64,000 nt of DNA from Rhododendron vialii (lineage: Eukaryota > Streptophyta > Magnoliopsida > Ericales > Ericaceae). A program made the translations under genes and the position numbers. The notes under the pieces were generated by a model. It was not told where the DNA came from and did no database searches. It worked only from the letters and a program-made list of their open reading frames with translations. The DNA is taken from contig NC_080568.1 in assembly GCF_030253575.1 (NCBI RefSeq), forward strand, positions 20,732,501 through 20,796,500, written 5' to 3'. Of this stretch, positions 60,888 through 64,000 are shown piece by piece; position 1 is the stretch's first letter; each line of letters opens with the position of its first letter.

Positions 60888-62360
60888 ACATGTTTTTCCT
60901 GAAAATAAAACTGTTGCTCTTTAAGTTACCTAATGTTACTCCTTGTAAGAACTTTTGTTGCTATCTATGTAAGAATGTATGCCCTAGACTGTTAAGGGCA
61001 GTGACCTATATTTTAATGGTTGTCCCTTTACAAAGGTGTGTTGGTCAATCTGAATCCACAATTCCACATACAAAACCCTCCCCCCTCTCTCTCTGTGTCT
61101 ATGTCATACTCTGTATACTCATAACTCCACAGTCCACAGCATTGTTACAAACACAAATTCAGAATTTTGATCGATGAAGGCGTAAGGAGAGGAGTTGGCT
61201 GCAATGGACGATTTTTGTAGCTAATGACAGTTGAATTCACACCATTCTTACACACACAAATCCAGAATTTTGATCGATGAAGGCTTAAAGAAAGGAGTTG
61301 GCTGCAATGGACAATTTTTGTAGCTAACGACAATTGAATCCACACCATTCTTACACACACAAATGTAGAAGTTTGTAACTAATAGCAGAACCAGAATGTA
61401 GTCTGTTTTTTTGTAGCTATTGACAATTGAATTTGAACTAGTTGAACCTACTTTTGTTTGATAGCTATTGAATCTGTATTTGGCTATGAATCTGCACTTT
61501 CAGTTTAAGTTTTGTGTTATGCACTTTCAGTTTCAGCTTTGATTTGCAATGATTGCTATAGTTTGCTGCACTTTGATTAATGCACTTTACTGCACCAGTT
61601 TTTAGATGCACCTTTGTTACCAATTTTGGAGTGTTGAAATCATTTCATTGCACAAACAAATGAAAGGTGGTGGAGAAATCATTTCATTGCAATTTAAGAC
61701 ACAAATTTTAGACACAGACACAGACACAACTTAGGACACAATCATTACTTCAGTTTCAGCACTTCAAACATGGACACAACTTCATGGTAGATACTTTAGA
61801 TTTCTAGCAGTTACACTCTTGTCAACCAAAAAATGATCAATAAGGTACTCATTTAGAGTGTTTCAAGAGGAAGAGGATGAGGAATGCATGGCTGGAGATG
61901 GATGGAGGGAGTTCACAGGAAGGGAGGGAAGTCACAGAAAGGGAGAGAGGTCAACGGATGGAGGCTGGTGGTGTACTCTTGGTGTTGTACTTTGTATTTC
62001 TGGTTCTTGTTGTGATAGTCATGTAACGTGTTTTTTCCTGAAAATAAAATAGTTGCTCTTTAAGTCACCTAATGTTACTCCTTGTAAGAATTTTTGCTGC
62101 TCTCTATGTAAGAATGTATGTCCTAGACTGTTAAGGGCAGTTAATTCAATTTTAACTCACTGGTTGGCTGTCCCTTTACAAGGGTGTGTTGGTCTATATG
62201 AAATGTGGTTTTTGTTTCTTAAAGTCAGGTAACATTTTAGGTAACATGTTTTTTCCTGGGAATAAAATAGTTGCTCTTTAAGTCACCTAATGTTACTCCT
62301 TGTAAGAACTTTTGATGCTCTCTATTTAAGAATGTATGCCCTAGACTGTTAAGAATGTAT
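60888..62360. repeat. Three copies of a ~110-bp repeat
   Basis: Copies start near 60888, 62026 and 62246. Each reads approximately GTTTTTTCCTGAAAATAAAA, TAGTTGCTCTTTAAGTCACC, TAATGTTACTCCTTGTAAGA, then a TATGTAAGAATGTATGCCC block ending CTAGACTGTTAAGG. A neighbouring module with TGTCCCTTTACAAAGGTGTG recurs near 60595, 61020 and 62170. The region seems built by local duplication. Confidence 0.85.
61151..61360. repeat. ~103-bp tandem repeat, two copies
   Basis: Units at about 61151-61251 and 61254-61355, both containing CAGAATTTTGATCGATGAAG and GGAGTTGGCTGCAATGGAC and ending CACACCATTCTTACAC. A partial third unit follows (ACACAAATGTAGAAG). Confidence 0.88.
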
Positions 62361-62384
62361 GCTCTATATTTTGTCTTTTTAGGT

Positions 62385-63079
62385 ATGGAGAATAGGGAAA
62401 AGAAAACATTGACAAGTTTTTGCTACTGGGGCGGAGTACGTAAGGTAAACGCCAATGGCACCTTCTTGTACAATGGTGGGATGTGTGTAGCAGTTCTACT
62501 TGAGGAAGGATGTCAACTCAATGAGTTACGTGAGAAGGTTTGTGGTGCCCTTCACATTAATTTCGAAGGTAAAATGTTTTTCTACAACACGAAGAGGGAC
62601 AAGACGAAGTATGTAACATTGAATGACGACAATGGTGTTGCAATGTTGTTCCACTTGAACAAAGATGATGTCGACTTATTTGTAGAAGATTTAGGCCAGA
62701 ATAATGACCCTATCCACAATACCGCTTACAATTCAACAAGGTTAGTTGGGATGTTTCATTTTAATTTACAGTTATTATTTATCTGTGTGCATTTGAATAA
62801 CCATATATATTTTATTTTGTTAGGGAATCGATGGTCACTGACAATAGTACCTCGCCTGGAGGAATACTGGCAATACCTTCTCCCAGTCAGGTGAGCAATA
62901 GTTGTAGCCAAGAGATGGGGTTGGTGCCGTACTTACCGGACAATGCAAATGAGATTTTAACTGGGAAGGGTCAACTATTTGAAAGCCCTGACCTTTTCAA
63001 GCAATCAGTGTTACTATTTGCTGCATCCAACAAGTTCAGCTTCACTTATTTGCTGCATCCAACAAGTTCAACTATTTGA
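62385..63079 (+). pseudogene. MULE-derived PB1-like N-terminal fragment
   Basis: Two exons, 62385-62740 and 62824-63079, join in phase to give 203 codons. An acceptor-like TTTTTAG precedes the ATG by two bases. The first exon, with CYWGGVRKVNANGTFLYNGG, matches the PB1-like domain at the start of many plant Mutator-type transposases. The second ends in GQLFESPDLFKQSVLLFAAS then NKFSFTYL, the beginning of the MUDR-type zinc-finger/DNA-binding region, but stops at 63079 inside short direct repeats (ATTTGCTGCATCCAACAAGT twice; CAACTATTTGAAAGCCC twice). The transposase catalytic core is absent nearby, so this is a truncated relic, or a gene captured in part. Confidence 0.6.
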
Positions 63080-63834
63080 AAGCCCTTTTTTCCACTGATT
63101 TGCAATTCTCCCCTTTTTTTATTCCCCTGTTTTCATAATATTGCATCCAATAGGCAACTTCAAAATGTGATATGAATGCAATAGTAAGTCATCCAGCAGG
63201 AAAAATAATGCAAATATGGTGTCATTCAACCATAACTAACAAACAAAAAGATAAATTACGAGCAAGTCTCTAATACACTGAAGACCGATGTAATAAGAGC
63301 TAAGTCTCTAATAGCTAATTGGCTTAAAAACATCAATAGGAGTTTGATTGAGTAAACTCAATGGAGGAGATATAATGTTGATTCCCTTTCAAAGAGAATG
63401 GGTCTCAAGAACAATGCAATGCAAGACATAGACATGCTTATATAAATTAAATCTGTGATAGTCATACTCACTTTCTCAAAAGCCCCTATCACCAATTATT
63501 CATGCCCTCCTTGATCCGCCGTTAACACCTTTGTTTAGCTGCCGAGAGATACAAAAGAAAGTAAATCAAGGAACAAAAACACTTTTACATAACATACTTG
63601 CATGTTGTTACAATAGAAAGCTTCAGATTTATCTTCAAGGTTTTGCAATGACCATAAATGTAAGCACACCATCGATGGCATTGCTTCGATTACATGAAAA
63701 TAAACTATTCATGCTTGTTATGCTAGCGTACCACACTTTGCCAATTCGAATGACAGAAGAAAGAAAGAAAGTAAACCAGTTAAAAAAACATCAAGGAAGC
63801 CTATGTTTGCAATTCTGGTAATTTCACTATAAAA
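63080..63834. other. Spacer between two MULE-like ORFs
   Basis: No supported exon or clear inverted repeat; AT-rich sequence only. Confidence 0.4.
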
Positions 63835-64000
63835 ATGCATTATGGTGGGTCATTTGGGGGTCCCTTATATGTTGGTGGTAGTTATAGATTCATTGATTAT
63901 TGTCATGAGGATGAGATTTCAATCATTGAGTTGACTACTATGGCTACTGAAATGGGGCAACATTACTCTAATGACTACTATGTTAGGGTTAATGGTGAGA
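63835..64000 (+). CDS. PB1-like domain ORF, cut by window end
   Basis: Begins MHYGGSFGGPLYVGGSYRF and runs open for 55 codons to the window edge, including DYCHEDEISIIELTTMATE and DYYVRVNGE. The pattern of HYGG, YVGG, aromatic plus acidic run and S-ELxxMxxE resembles the second kind of PB1-like N-terminal domain found in plant Mutator-type transposases and related host proteins. The rest of the protein lies outside the window, so its class cannot be settled. Confidence 0.55.
   Translation, partial: MHYGGSFGGPLYVGGSYRFIDYCHEDEISIIELTTMATEMGQHYSNDYYVRVNGE

Overview
The window is nuclear DNA of a flowering plant, almost certainly a eudicot. It has GT-AG spliced genes with AT-rich introns, plant-specific families (NPH3/BTB, plastid phosphate transporter PHT2;1, a plant serine-rich small protein), a Ty1-copia retrotransposon, and many MITEs, hAT-like elements and (GA)n tracts. 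The species cannot be named from the sequence. All exon models below were assembled by eye from splice sites, reading phase and protein similarity recalled from memory; each assembled CDS closes in frame.

Layout. 1-4382: gene-poor, repeat-derived. 4388-10282: a complete, young Copia element with two ~708-bp LTRs, an ATCAC target duplication and one uninterrupted gag-pol frame. 11969-15011 (+): a four-exon NPH3/BTB gene matching Arabidopsis At1g67900. 16601-16945 (-): a small serine-rich protein, possibly in the same neighbour relationship as in Arabidopsis. 18140-20139: a 2-kb long-inverted-repeat element holding a broken minisatellite and three nested MITEs. 20731-22075: a non-autonomous hAT element. 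22838-26574 (-): an eight-exon glucose-6-phosphate 1-epimerase-like gene with a 490-bp tandem duplication in intron 1. 29841-34835 (-): MAK16, a 60S ribosome-assembly factor, nine exons, with a hAT MITE in intron 2. 36776-36947 and 37274-37603: a near-perfect palindrome and a foldback element. 37980-42160 (+): PHT2;1, four exons. 44863-57493 (-): a twelve-exon gene for a 1001-residue Pro/Gln-rich and RS-rich nuclear-type protein without an assigned function; intron 1 holds a hAT MITE and a solo LTR. 57.8-59.4 kb: several MITEs. 60-64 kb: a repeat-rich, MULE-derived region with two PB1-like N-terminal ORFs, the last cut by the window end.

The host genes have unrelated housekeeping or signalling jobs (phototropin-type signalling scaffold, carbohydrate epimerase family, ribosome assembly, plastid phosphate import, probable mRNA processing) and do not form a pathway. 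No new multi-gene system was seen. The most unusual features are structural: nested inverted-repeat elements, a 172-bp palindrome, a tandem-duplicated intron, introns that open directly into CT repeats, a Copia element with no recognisable primer-binding site, and an epimerase-like protein with an altered active-site motif.
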